Shown here: in pieces, positions 51,781 to 60,203 of the stretch
Numbering within the stretch: the stretch's first letter is position 1
Layout of the letters: each line of letters opens with the position of its first letter
Assembly (NCBI GenBank): GCA_965238045.1
Contig: CBDEGU010000012.1
Location: forward strand, 2,604,001 to 2,668,000
Direction: 5' to 3'
Length of the DNA stretch: 64,000 bases
DNA from: CBDEGU01 sp965238045
GTDB lineage: Bacteria; Acidobacteriota; Terriglobia; Bryobacterales; UBA6623
The notes under the pieces: model-generated
The model's input: only the letters and a program-made list of their open reading frames with translations
What the model was told of the DNA's origin: nothing
The model's database searches: none
Position numbers and translations under genes: made by a program

Positions 51781-52275
51781 GTGGCATACCTGACTTGGCT
51801 GGCCGAATCTGTTCGCCTGAAACTCCAAGCGAAAGCCATCGGGGAGCCCGTGGCCTTGCGTGGTCACTTCGAGCTTTCCGGCGATCACGGCCTGTTGACG
51901 CCCACGACGGCCACTGGCGTGTCGCTGGCGGTTGGGTGGTTCAAGAGCAACGAGCTCAGCCTCTATGCTCAGGGCGGCGCCAGTCAGGGTTACGTGAATG
52001 TGCTGGCGAGGTTCGACGGCGGCCAGACAGCGCTGCTAGGGTCTGCACTGACTCAAACCAGCGACATAGCCCGGCCGCCTTCGGTGATGCTGCTGCTGGT
52101 GGGCAATCTCGGCACAATGCGCTTTGAGGATGAGCCCGGGCGCTTTGAGGATGAGCCCGGCGACAACACTCTCGATGCCGGTCTCGCGCCGGTGCGCGAC
52201 GAACAACAGGGCCCGATCGAAGCCGCCATTGCGCAGTCCCTGGGCCTGGGCGAACCGGTCCGGCTGATGATTTGA
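51781..52275 (+). CDS. Hypothetical protein
   Basis: A 164-residue frame from GTG 51781; TATAAT lies 16 bp upstream, which would make the leader very short. I recognise no domain. The first half is beta-rich (HFELSGDHGLLTPTTATGVS), with VMLLLVGNLG later. Near residues 114-127 the heptad RFEDEPG occurs twice in a row, from a 21-bp tandem duplication of CGCTTTGAGGATGAGCCCGG plus one base. The end is acidic and polar. It precedes the oxidoreductase gene on the same strand by 115 bp. Confidence 0.5.
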   Translation: MAYLTWLAESVRLKLQAKAIGEPVALRGHFELSGDHGLLTPTTATGVSLAVGWFKSNELSLYAQGGASQGYVNVLARFDGGQTALLGSALTQTSDIARPPSVMLLLVGNLGTMRFEDEPGRFEDEPGDNTLDAGLAPVRDEQQGPIEAAIAQSLGLGEPVRLMI

Positions 52276-52390
52276 GGCACGACGGCGAGTTCCGGATCGC
52301 GGAAGAGAACCCGAAAGCAAACCATGACGCGGACATCTAGCTTGCACAGTCCGGTGAGCATGCCGGACAACCAGATTTCGGAGAACCAAC

Positions 52391-53545
52391 TTGGCTAAGC
52401 CTCCCTTCGGAGTCCTGCTCGTAACCGGCGGCATGACTCACCAGGAGAACTATGGGCGGGGCTTCCAGAGCGATCCTCGTTGCCGCATTGTCGGGCTCAC
52501 CGACGAGGCCGATGTCGACAGCCGCCGCCGCGGGCTCAACCGCCGCCTGGCCGGCGAGATGAAAATCCCTTTTCTGCCCGACCTCGATCAAGCCCTGCAA
52601 CGGGCGGACGTCGATCTGGTCTCGGTCTGCTCGGAATTCGAGCGGCGCGCCCGGGTGGCAACCAAGTGCGCCGAGGCCGGCAAGCACCTTTACATCGACA
52701 AGCCAATGGCGACCAATACGACCGACGCCCGCCGGCTTGTCGAGGCCGTGAGAAGCAAAGGTCTGCGCGGACAGATGTTCACCCAAGTCGGGCAGCCCTA
52801 CGCGCGCCGTTTGCAACGCATCGTCAGATCCGGAGCTCTCGGCGACATTCGGGCCATTCACTGCGACCTAATGTTTTCGAAGGGTTTCCCCGGCGGCGCG
52901 CCGCTCGGCAAACCCCGCAAGGAACACTATCCGCCAGCGCGATTCACTTTCCCGGACGCCAAACGCGAGATCTGGACGACGGCCGTGTATTCGCTGACTA
53001 TGATCCGCTGGCTGCTGGGAGGAGCGGATTTTCGGTCCGTCTACGCCGCCAGCGCCAACTACTTTTTTGATCGCCACTACCGCCGGAACGTCGAGGATTT
53101 CGGCGCGCTCGCCCTGACCCTTGATGACGGCATGACCGCGACTCTGACGGCGGCACGCATCGGCTGGCACAGTCATCCCGGCGCCGGGCCCAACTTCACG
53201 AAGCTGATCGGAACCAAGGGCAATGTTCTGATCGATGCGCACAGGCCGCGATTCGAGATCTCCTCGGCCGTGGATCTTTGGGAGCCTCCGCCCGAAGACC
53301 CCGCGGACCCGATGGGTTTCTGGTCGAGCACGATGGAGCGGACCGGCGCGCGGCCCAAGCCTGGCTGGTACGTCCCGCCCGTGATTCCGGCGCTTTCGGA
53401 TCAGTCGATGTTTCTTGATTGTCTCGAGCAGGAAAAAGAGCCCGAGGTTACACTCGCCGACGCCGCCAAAGCCTCCGAAGCGATGCTCGCGGCCTACAAA
53501 TCAGCAAGCACGGGGCAAGTCGTCATGCTGCCGTTGGACGAGTGA
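52391..53545 (+). CDS. Gfo/Idh/MocA family oxidoreductase
   Basis: A 384-residue NAD(P)-dependent dehydrogenase-like protein. The N-terminal Rossmann part begins FGVLLVTGGM. The family signature is HLYIDKPMATNTTDA, with the catalytic Lys of EKP-type enzymes (here DKP). The C-terminal alpha-beta domain holds WTTAVYSLTMIRWLLGG. TTG 52391 follows a GGAG six bases upstream; an ATG inside is less likely. Substrates in the family are sugars or inositols and cannot be predicted here. The usual GxGxxG is altered to VTGGMTHQ, which is odd for a nucleotide-binding loop. Confidence 0.88.
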   Translation: MAKPPFGVLLVTGGMTHQENYGRGFQSDPRCRIVGLTDEADVDSRRRGLNRRLAGEMKIPFLPDLDQALQRADVDLVSVCSEFERRARVATKCAEAGKHLYIDKPMATNTTDARRLVEAVRSKGLRGQMFTQVGQPYARRLQRIVRSGALGDIRAIHCDLMFSKGFPGGAPLGKPRKEHYPPARFTFPDAKREIWTTAVYSLTMIRWLLGGADFRSVYAASANYFFDRHYRRNVEDFGALALTLDDGMTATLTAARIGWHSHPGAGPNFTKLIGTKGNVLIDAHRPRFEISSAVDLWEPPPEDPADPMGFWSSTMERTGARPKPGWYVPPVIPALSDQSMFLDCLEQEKEPEVTLADAAKASEAMLAAYKSASTGQVVMLPLDE

Positions 53546-53558
53546 AGTTCGATGCGAG

Positions 53559-53925
53559 CTAGGGCTTCGGTCCGACGACTCCCAACCCGACTCTCAGCGC
53601 TTCGGTCTCGATGATGTCGTCGGGCATGATGTTGGCCAGGTTTACGTCGGGGCCGAACTGCTCGACGAGGAACTTCTTCAGATCGTGGATGCTGGCCATC
53701 GACATATCGCTGATCCAAGGGCCGGGCAGCTCGAAAAGAACGCGTCCCAGATCGAGGCCGTCGCGCAACGCGGAAATCAAGGCCATGTTGGCCCTCCCGC
53801 CTGGGGCGATTTCGGCTCCTTCGACAAGAACCAGCTCGGCGCCCGCCTGGTAACAATCACCTGCCTGGCTAACTAAGCTGGCCGGGTCGCTCTGATCTGT
53901 TTTCGAGCCAACCTCGCCGAAAACC
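53559..53925 (-). pseudogene. C-terminal half of ComA-like phosphosulfolactate synthase
   Basis: Starting at the target duplication, the minus strand reads VFGEVGSKTDQSDPASL, then AGAELVLVEGAEIA and ends LRVGLGVVGPKP. This is the second half of the TIM-barrel ComA family. The first half lies beyond an IS256-type element at 55374-55812. The family makes (2R)-phospho-3-sulfolactate from phosphoenolpyruvate and sulfite. Confidence 0.85.
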
Positions 53926-55373
53926 GAGATTGTCCCGAATCTAGTTGAAGGTGGAAGGGCGGCGGTTCTCAAGCCCGGTTCTCTGAGAGAATCGAGCAAA
54001 CCTTTCACCACAAAGGAGAACCGCCGTGAAGAAACGATATCACATTCTGGATTCCGCGAAGCAACAGCCAGTCAGCCCCAACGACCTCACCCGCCTGCTC
54101 AGCCAAAACTCCCAACTCATGCTGCCCTTGGTTGAACTGGTCGAGCAGTGCCGCGGAGCCGTCGACGAGGTTATCGACGTCACCGGCCGCGCCGCCATTC
54201 AAGCCGTGCTGGAACTGTCGGCGCAGCAAGTTACCGGTGGAAAACTTTCCCAGCCCGGCAAGAAGCGCCGCGGCGATGTGGTCCGCTGGGGCCGCCAGCC
54301 CGGTCGCGTCAAGCTCAGCAACCGCAAACTGCGCGTCAGCAAACCCAGACTGCGCAAACGCTCCGGCGGCGAGGTCAAAGTGCCCGCTTACGAAGCGATG
54401 CAGGACGACGAACGCCTCGGCGCGCGCATGCTCGACATTCTGATGAAGGGCGTCTCGACGCGCAACTATGCCGGGGTGATTGGCGCAATGGCCGGCACGG
54501 CCGGGGTGTCGAAATCCGCCGTCAGCCGGGAGGCAGTCGAGGCCGCCGAAAAGAGCATCGACGAAGTGCTCACGCGGCGCCTGGATGAGTTGGATCTGCT
54601 GGTGATCTACGTGGACGGTTTGATCTTCGCAGATCATGTAGTGCTTGCAGCGGTGGGCGTAGACCGTCAGGGCAACAAACATGTGCTGGGATTGCAGCAC
54701 GCCGCCACTGAGAGCACAGCCGCCGCCGAAGACTTGCTGAGGGGCATGGTCGAGCGGGGAGTATCGACGGAGAAAAACAGGCTCTTCGTGCTCGATGGAT
54801 CGAAGGCCCTGCGGGCGGCGGTGCGGCGGGTCTTCGGCAAAGTTCCGGTGCAGCGCTGCCGTGCTCACAAGCTGCGCAATGTCGTCGAGCGGCTGCCTAA
54901 GGCCGAGCGCGATCAGGCCAAAGCGGCGATCCGGGCCGCCTGGCGGCTGGGAGCCCAAGATGGACAAGCGCGGCTGGAGAAGCTAGCCCAGTGGTACGAG
55001 GGTGACTGGCCCGAGGCGGCGGTGAGTTTGCGCGAAGGCATGGAGGAGTGTTTCACCATCAACCGCCTGGGTGCGCCGCCGTCGCTGCATCGCTGCCTGG
55101 CGACGACGAACATCGTCGAGTCTCCTAACGCCGGGGTGCGGCGGAGAACGCGGCGAGTGACCCGCTGGAAGGACGCGGCCATGGTGTGTCGCTGGGCCAC
55201 GGCTGCATTCCTCGATACCGAGAAAAGCTTCCGCAAGATCATGGGTTACAAGGATCTGTGGATGCTCGACGCCATCCTCAATCCGGCCAAGGCCACAGCA
55301 GCAAAGGCTGCCTAGTACAATGCTCTTTTACGCCGCCGCCCTACAAACCCTCAACTACGATTGGGACACTCTC
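53926..55373 (+). mobile_element. IS256-type element with 8-bp target duplication
   Basis: A 1448-bp element with imperfect inverted ends (GAGATTGTCCCGAATCTAG at left, reverse of GAGAGTGTCCCAATCGTAG at right). CGAAAACC repeats at 53918-53925 and 55374-55381. It splits the ComA-like gene; joining its two sides with one copy of the repeat restores an unbroken frame. Confidence 0.92.
54026..55315 (+). CDS. IS256 family (mutator-type) transposase
   Basis: A 429-residue transposase with an N-terminal helical part and a mutator-type RNase H core. Acidic residues lie in VIYVDGLIF and LFVLDGSKAL, and the third probably in TTNIVESPNAGVRR. CxxH-like QRCRAHKLRN lies between. Ribosome site AAAGGAG precedes ATG 54026. 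No lesion is visible, so the element may still move. It runs opposite to the gene it has split. Confidence 0.93.
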   Translation: MKKRYHILDSAKQQPVSPNDLTRLLSQNSQLMLPLVELVEQCRGAVDEVIDVTGRAAIQAVLELSAQQVTGGKLSQPGKKRRGDVVRWGRQPGRVKLSNRKLRVSKPRLRKRSGGEVKVPAYEAMQDDERLGARMLDILMKGVSTRNYAGVIGAMAGTAGVSKSAVSREAVEAAEKSIDEVLTRRLDELDLLVIYVDGLIFADHVVLAAVGVDRQGNKHVLGLQHAATESTAAAEDLLRGMVERGVSTEKNRLFVLDGSKALRAAVRRVFGKVPVQRCRAHKLRNVVERLPKAERDQAKAAIRAAWRLGAQDGQARLEKLAQWYEGDWPEAAVSLREGMEECFTINRLGAPPSLHRCLATTNIVESPNAGVRRRTRRVTRWKDAAMVCRWATAAFLDTEKSFRKIMGYKDLWMLDAILNPAKATAAKAA

Positions 55374-55812
55374 CGAAAACCGTCAGCCCCCGATCGCGCG
55401 CCATCGAGATCTGCGCCCGGCGCTCGGTGGGTGAAAGGGGGACGCAGTTATCGGAGATTTCAACGACCTCGAAACCCACCCGGACGGCCTCGTCCAGGAA
55501 GATCGGCAGCGCGCCGGGTCCCTGTGTAGCGTAAACGTATTCTTGAAACTGTCCGCCGAGAAACGGGCGAACCTCGTGCTGTTTGTAGAGATCGAGCTTG
55601 GCCCGAAGCTGGTCCTCCGAGTAAAGACGGGACGTGCCGGTGGCAATCTTCGCCAGGTCGATATAGGAGCCCGCGAACCCGAGAAGGTCGCTCTGCCGGG
55701 CGGGTCCGAGCCCCCAATCGATCACCATGGTCAATCCCTTCTGGCGGGGTTTTCGGCGGGATCGCTCCGGGGGCAGAGGGACGAAGCCAAACGGTTCGGG
55801 GGATGCCGTCAT
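55374..55812 (-). pseudogene. N-terminal half of ComA-like phosphosulfolactate synthase
   Basis: From ATG 55812 the frame reads MTASPEPFGFVPLPPE, then MVIDWGLGPARQSDLLGF and YIDLAKIATGTSRLY. It continues QHEVRPFLGGQFQEY and GFEVVEISDNCVPLS, the first barrel strands and phosphate-binding residues of ComA. It reaches the target duplication in GLTVFG. With the second half at 53559-53925 the protein would be 265 residues, the normal length. A divergent 17-bp repeat array lies at the start codon. Confidence 0.85.
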
Positions 55813-55861
55813 CAATGATGTCTTAGTATCAATGGTGTCTCAATATGACGATGCCTCAGTA
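55812..55861 (+). repeat. Three tandem 17-bp degenerate repeats
   Basis: TCAATGATGTCTTAGTA, TCAATGGTGTCTCAATA and TGACGATGCCTCAGTA in a row, followed by a partial TGACATGAC. They sit between the divergent ComA-like and DUF1549/1553 genes, so they could be protein-binding sites. Confidence 0.6.
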
Positions 55862-55960
55862 TGACATGACGCAGTCCGCCAGGCCCGCCATCTTGTGATG
55901 AGACTCGTGCCACCGGCATGCTGCAACAAGGCGATATACTGCAACCAAGCCGTTTTGATA

Positions 55961-58687
55961 ATGTTGGCCTATTTCCATCCCGGAAGACTTACAGCCCGCG
56001 CCCCGCGGTGGGCCGTGGCGGCGGTGCTCGCTTGCCTGCCGGTGCTGGCTCAGGGCGGCGAGGCAGCCGAATTTTTCGAGATGAAGATTCGGCCCCTGCT
56101 AGCGGACCATTGTTTCGCATGTCACACCTCGGCGCGGCTCGGGGGGCTCGAGATGACCTCGCGAGACGCTCTGCTGAGGGGAGGCAACTCCGGACCGGCC
56201 ATCGACCCCGCTAAGCCCGCAAGCAGTTTGCTCTTGCAGGCCGTCCGCCACACCCACGATCGTCTGAAGATGCCGCCCGAGGGCAAGCTCGCCGATGAGC
56301 AAATCGCCGACATCGCGCGATGGATTGGTGACGGGGCCGTGTGGCCGCAAACCCCGGCGGCGGCGGCCGGTCCAAGCGGCGCGGATGAGTTTGTGATCCG
56401 TCCAGAAGAGCGGAATTTTTGGGCCTTCCAGCCTGTCGAGAAACCCGCGCCGCCCGAGGTTCGGAACAAGGCCTGGCCACGCGGGCCGATCGATCGTTTC
56501 ATTCTGGCGGGGCTTGAGGAGAAGGGCCTTCGACCCGTCGCGGCGGCCGACAAGCGAACGCTGCTGCGGCGCGCCTATTTCGATCTGATCGGACTTCCGC
56601 CGTCTCCCGAAGAGGTGGACGCCTTCGCCGAAGACCGCTCGCGCGGCGCGTTCGAGAAGGTCGTCGATCGCCTGCTGGCATCGCCCCGTTACGGAGAGCG
56701 CTGGGGACGCCACTGGCTCGATGTCGCCCGCTATTCCGACGACAAGTTGAACTCGACGCAGATGGAACCCTATCCCCATGCCTATCGCTATCGCGACTGG
56801 GTGATTGGCGCGTTCAACGACGACATGCCGTTTGATCGTTTCGTCAAAGCCCAGATCGCCGGCGACTTGATTTCAGGCGGCGGGGACGCTGAACTTATCG
56901 CCGGTTTGGGGTTCTACGCACTGAGCCCGCAGTTTCAAGACGACCGCATCGACGCCACGATGCGCGGTTTCCAGGCGATGACCGTCGGCTGCGCGCAATG
57001 CCACGATCATAAGTTCGACCCCATCCCAACCGAGGACTTCTACGCGCTGCTGGGCATTTTTAACAGCACGAAGATAGATGAGTTTCCGCTGGCGTCGCCG
57101 GAAATCGTGGAGAACTACGAAGGGAAGCGGAAAGACTTGGAGAAGGCAGAGAAGGTTTTCGGTGATTTCCTGCACAACCAGAGCCAGCAGCTCAGCAGCG
57201 TCCTGGCCGGCAGGACGGCCTCGTATCTCTTTGCCGCCTGGGAGGTTTTGGGCCCTCGCGGACGCAGAGCCGAGGACGCCGCCGGGGATCATTTGCTGGA
57301 TCAAGAAACCCTTGAGCGCTGGGTGAGATACCTGGATTCCGCGCCGAGGGAACATCCTCTGCTCGATGGCTTCGAGGCGCTGCTTAGCAGGGAAACCGCG
57401 CCCGCCGGCGTGCGACGCTGGGGCCAGGAGCTGGAGGAGCTGGTCGTCTCTGTTCTCGAAGAGAAGAAGAAAGTCGATGCGGAGAACAACGTTCGTCTCG
57501 GCGGCGAGGCCGGCTCAGCCAAGCGCAACGAGGTCGAGCTGCTTTCGCTCGAGCGCGACCGCTATTTCCTATGGCGCGACATTGGCTCGGCGCAGGGCTT
57601 CAAAACCCCCGCGGAATTCAGTTCCGGCATCCTCTACTATCGCGGCGGCGAGATCGGTCGTTTTCTTTCGCTGGTGTGGCGAGATCACGCCGAGCGTTTG
57701 CGGGCGAAGGTCAAGCAAGCCCGGGCCCGGCTTCCGGAGAAGTATCCGTTTCTTCACGTGATCGGCGACAAAGCCGAACCACGCAATGAGCGCGTTCACA
57801 TCCGCGGCAGCAAGAACAATCTAGGCGCGGAGGTGCCCAGAGGGTTTCTCACCATTCTCGGCGGCGGCGAACCCATTACCAGTGGCAGCGGCCGGCTGGA
57901 GCTGGCCGAGGCGATCGCGAACCCGGACAACCCGCTGACCGCCCGCGTGACGGCTAATCGAATTTGGCTCCACCATTTCGGCGCGGGGATCGTACATACG
58001 CCGAGTAACTTCGGCCGCATGGGCGAGCGGCCGAGCCATCCGAAACTGCTCGATTATTTGGCATCCCGCTTTGTCGAAAGCGGCTGGTCGGTCAAGGCGA
58101 TGCATCGCGAGATCATGCTCTCGGCGACCTACGCTCTCGGCAACAAGCCGGTCGCCGGCAACATGGAAGTGGACCCTTCAAATCGTCTTCTATGGCGCGC
58201 CAACCGCCGCCGGCTCGACGCCGAAGCGATACGCGATTTCCTGCTCGCTGTCTCGGGCAATCTCGACCTCTCCTCGGGCGGCGAACCCGTGCCGCTGAGC
58301 GATCCAGCGAATCGCCGGAGAACTGTATACAGCTATATCAGCCGCCGAAAACTCGACAAAATGCTGGGGCTTTTTGACTTCCCCAACCCGAACAAGACCA
58401 GCCCCCGGCGCATCGGCACCAACACAGCCTTGCAGGGCTTGTTTTTCTTGAACAGCGAGTTTATGATGCGCCAGGCCGAGCGATTGACCGATCGTCTGGA
58501 ACAAGAGTTCGGCGCGGCAGGTTCCCAAAAGGACAGAGTCGCGTACCTCTATCGCTTACTTTTCGGACGCCGGCCCGAAAGCGCCGAGATGAAGCTGGCT
58601 CGGCGATTTCTCGCCGCCGATGCCGAAGCCTGGCCCCGCTTCACGCAGGTACTGATGAGTTCGAACGAGTTTTTGTATATCCCCTAA
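55961..58687 (+). CDS. Secreted DUF1549/DUF1553 protein with cytochrome-type haem site
   Basis: A 908-residue exported protein. A signal peptide (RWAVAAVLACLPVLAQG) is followed by a Planctomycete-type cytochrome domain with the haem motif CFACH near residue 50. DUF1549 follows (GPIDRFILAGLEEKGLRP), with a second CxxCH (GCAQCHDHKFDPI) near residue 350. DUF1553 ends the protein (GRLELAEAIANPDNPLTARV). ATG 55961 is chosen to give the signal peptide; the frame runs 66 bp further upstream. It pairs with the DUF1501 gene 14 bp downstream, a common combination, probably in outer-envelope breakdown of complex substrates. Substrate unknown. Confidence 0.92.
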   Translation: MLAYFHPGRLTARAPRWAVAAVLACLPVLAQGGEAAEFFEMKIRPLLADHCFACHTSARLGGLEMTSRDALLRGGNSGPAIDPAKPASSLLLQAVRHTHDRLKMPPEGKLADEQIADIARWIGDGAVWPQTPAAAAGPSGADEFVIRPEERNFWAFQPVEKPAPPEVRNKAWPRGPIDRFILAGLEEKGLRPVAAADKRTLLRRAYFDLIGLPPSPEEVDAFAEDRSRGAFEKVVDRLLASPRYGERWGRHWLDVARYSDDKLNSTQMEPYPHAYRYRDWVIGAFNDDMPFDRFVKAQIAGDLISGGGDAELIAGLGFYALSPQFQDDRIDATMRGFQAMTVGCAQCHDHKFDPIPTEDFYALLGIFNSTKIDEFPLASPEIVENYEGKRKDLEKAEKVFGDFLHNQSQQLSSVLAGRTASYLFAAWEVLGPRGRRAEDAAGDHLLDQETLERWVRYLDSAPREHPLLDGFEALLSRETAPAGVRRWGQELEELVVSVLEEKKKVDAENNVRLGGEAGSAKRNEVELLSLERDRYFLWRDIGSAQGFKTPAEFSSGILYYRGGEIGRFLSLVWRDHAERLRAKVKQARARLPEKYPFLHVIGDKAEPRNERVHIRGSKNNLGAEVPRGFLTILGGGEPITSGSGRLELAEAIANPDNPLTARVTANRIWLHHFGAGIVHTPSNFGRMGERPSHPKLLDYLASRFVESGWSVKAMHREIMLSATYALGNKPVAGNMEVDPSNRLLWRANRRRLDAEAIRDFLLAVSGNLDLSSGGEPVPLSDPANRRRTVYSYISRRKLDKMLGLFDFPNPNKTSPRRIGTNTALQGLFFLNSEFMMRQAERLTDRLEQEFGAAGSQKDRVAYLYRLLFGRRPESAEMKLARRFLAADAEAWPRFTQVLMSSNEFLYIP

Positions 58688-58701
58688 AGAGGACATTTCG
58701 C

Positions 58702-60093
58702 ATGACGACCGGCATACCCCAGATCTATCGGCGAGACCTGCTGCGGAGAGTGGGGACGGGTCTCGGACTCCTTGGCATGCACCGTCTGCTTGCCTCGTCG
58801 TCGAGTGATCCGCTGGCGCCGAAAGCGCCGCAATTTCCAGCCAAGGCCAAGCACGTGATTCACCTGTTTCTCAACGGCGGCCCTTCGCATGTCGACAGCT
58901 TCGATCACAAGCCGATGCTGGCCACCTACGACGGCAAGCCTTATCCGGGTGGCAATCTCAAGACCGAGCGCAAGACGGGCGTTCTGATGCGCTCTCCTTT
59001 CGAATTCCGCCGGCACGGCCAGAGCGGTCTTGAAATCAGCGAAATCTTTCCCGGCCTCGCTAGTTGCGCCGACGACCTGTGCATCATCAAGTCGATGTAC
59101 ACCGACGTGCCCTTCCACGAGCCGTCGCTTTTCATGCTGAACTGCGGTCACCGCTTGCCAGGGCATCCTTCGATGGGCGCCTGGCTCACTTACGGGCTCG
59201 GTACCGCGAATCAGAATCTGCCCGGCTACATCGTGATGTGCCCGGGGCTGCCGGTCGTCGGCCCGCAATTGTGGTCGTCGGCTTTCTTGCCCGGAGCCTA
59301 CCAGGGCGCCTACATCCAGAACAGCGAGATCGAACCCGAGAAGCTCGTCTCCTACGTGCGCAACGGGAGGATTGGCCAGCCGCGGCAGCGCCGCCAGATG
59401 GAACTGCTCGGGCAGTTGAACCGGCGGCACCTGCGAGAGCAAGGCCCCGCGCCTCAACTCGAAGCCACCATACAGTCGATGGAAGTGGCCTTTCGCATGC
59501 AGGTCGAGGCTCTCGATGCGTTCGACGTTCGCAAGGAGAACGACAAGACGCGGGAGCGCTATGGCGAAGGCGATTTCGCGCGCGGCTGCCTCATCGCCCG
59601 GCGGCTGGTCGAGCGCGGCGTCCGCATGGTGCAGGTCTACTATGGCAATAGCCAGCCATGGGATACGCATCAAGACATCCAGCGCATGCGCAAGCTGGCG
59701 GGCGATTCCGACCAGCCGATGGCGGCGCTTCTGCACGATCTGAAAGCCTCGGGTCTGCTCGATGAGACGATCGTCATGATCGGCGGCGAGTTTGGCCGCA
59801 CCCCCACGGTCGAGGTCAGCGGACGCATCCAGGTGCAAAATGGGCGCGACCACAACAGTCACGGGTTTTCGACCGTTGTGGCCGGAGGGGGCTTCCGCCG
59901 CGGTTTCGCCTACGGCTCCAGCGATGATTTCGGATTCAAGGCCGAACTCAACCCCGTGCACCCGCACGACCTCCACGCGACGATCTTGCATCTCATGGGC
60001 TTCGACCACAAGCGGTTGACCTACCGCCATAGCGGGCGAGACTACCGGCTCACCGATGTCGAGGGCAACGTCGTCCAGGGTCTGCTCGCCTGA
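58702..60093 (+). CDS. Tat-exported DUF1501 protein
   Basis: A 463-residue protein of the sulfatase-like DUF1501 family. The N-terminus has a twin-arginine signal (YRRDLLRRVGTGLGLLGM). The core begins HVIHLFLNGGPSHVDSFDHK and includes IGGEFGRTPTVE and NGRDHNSHGFSTVVAGGG, which fit an alkaline-phosphatase-like metal site. It follows the DUF1549/1553 gene closely and should be exported folded, consistent with a cofactor or metal. Such pairs occur mainly in Planctomycetes and Acidobacteria. The reaction is not known. Confidence 0.92.
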   Translation: MTTGIPQIYRRDLLRRVGTGLGLLGMHRLLASSSSDPLAPKAPQFPAKAKHVIHLFLNGGPSHVDSFDHKPMLATYDGKPYPGGNLKTERKTGVLMRSPFEFRRHGQSGLEISEIFPGLASCADDLCIIKSMYTDVPFHEPSLFMLNCGHRLPGHPSMGAWLTYGLGTANQNLPGYIVMCPGLPVVGPQLWSSAFLPGAYQGAYIQNSEIEPEKLVSYVRNGRIGQPRQRRQMELLGQLNRRHLREQGPAPQLEATIQSMEVAFRMQVEALDAFDVRKENDKTRERYGEGDFARGCLIARRLVERGVRMVQVYYGNSQPWDTHQDIQRMRKLAGDSDQPMAALLHDLKASGLLDETIVMIGGEFGRTPTVEVSGRIQVQNGRDHNSHGFSTVVAGGGFRRGFAYGSSDDFGFKAELNPVHPHDLHATILHLMGFDHKRLTYRHSGRDYRLTDVEGNVVQGLLA

Positions 60094-60203
60094 TGGACGC
60101 GGGCGGCCACGCTCACTCGCTCGCGCCGGGCTTCAACGACACCGCATGGATGCAGTAGCGCAAGGCGGTGTCCCGCGCGCGTGCCAGGGAGTACTCTAGG
60201 GCT

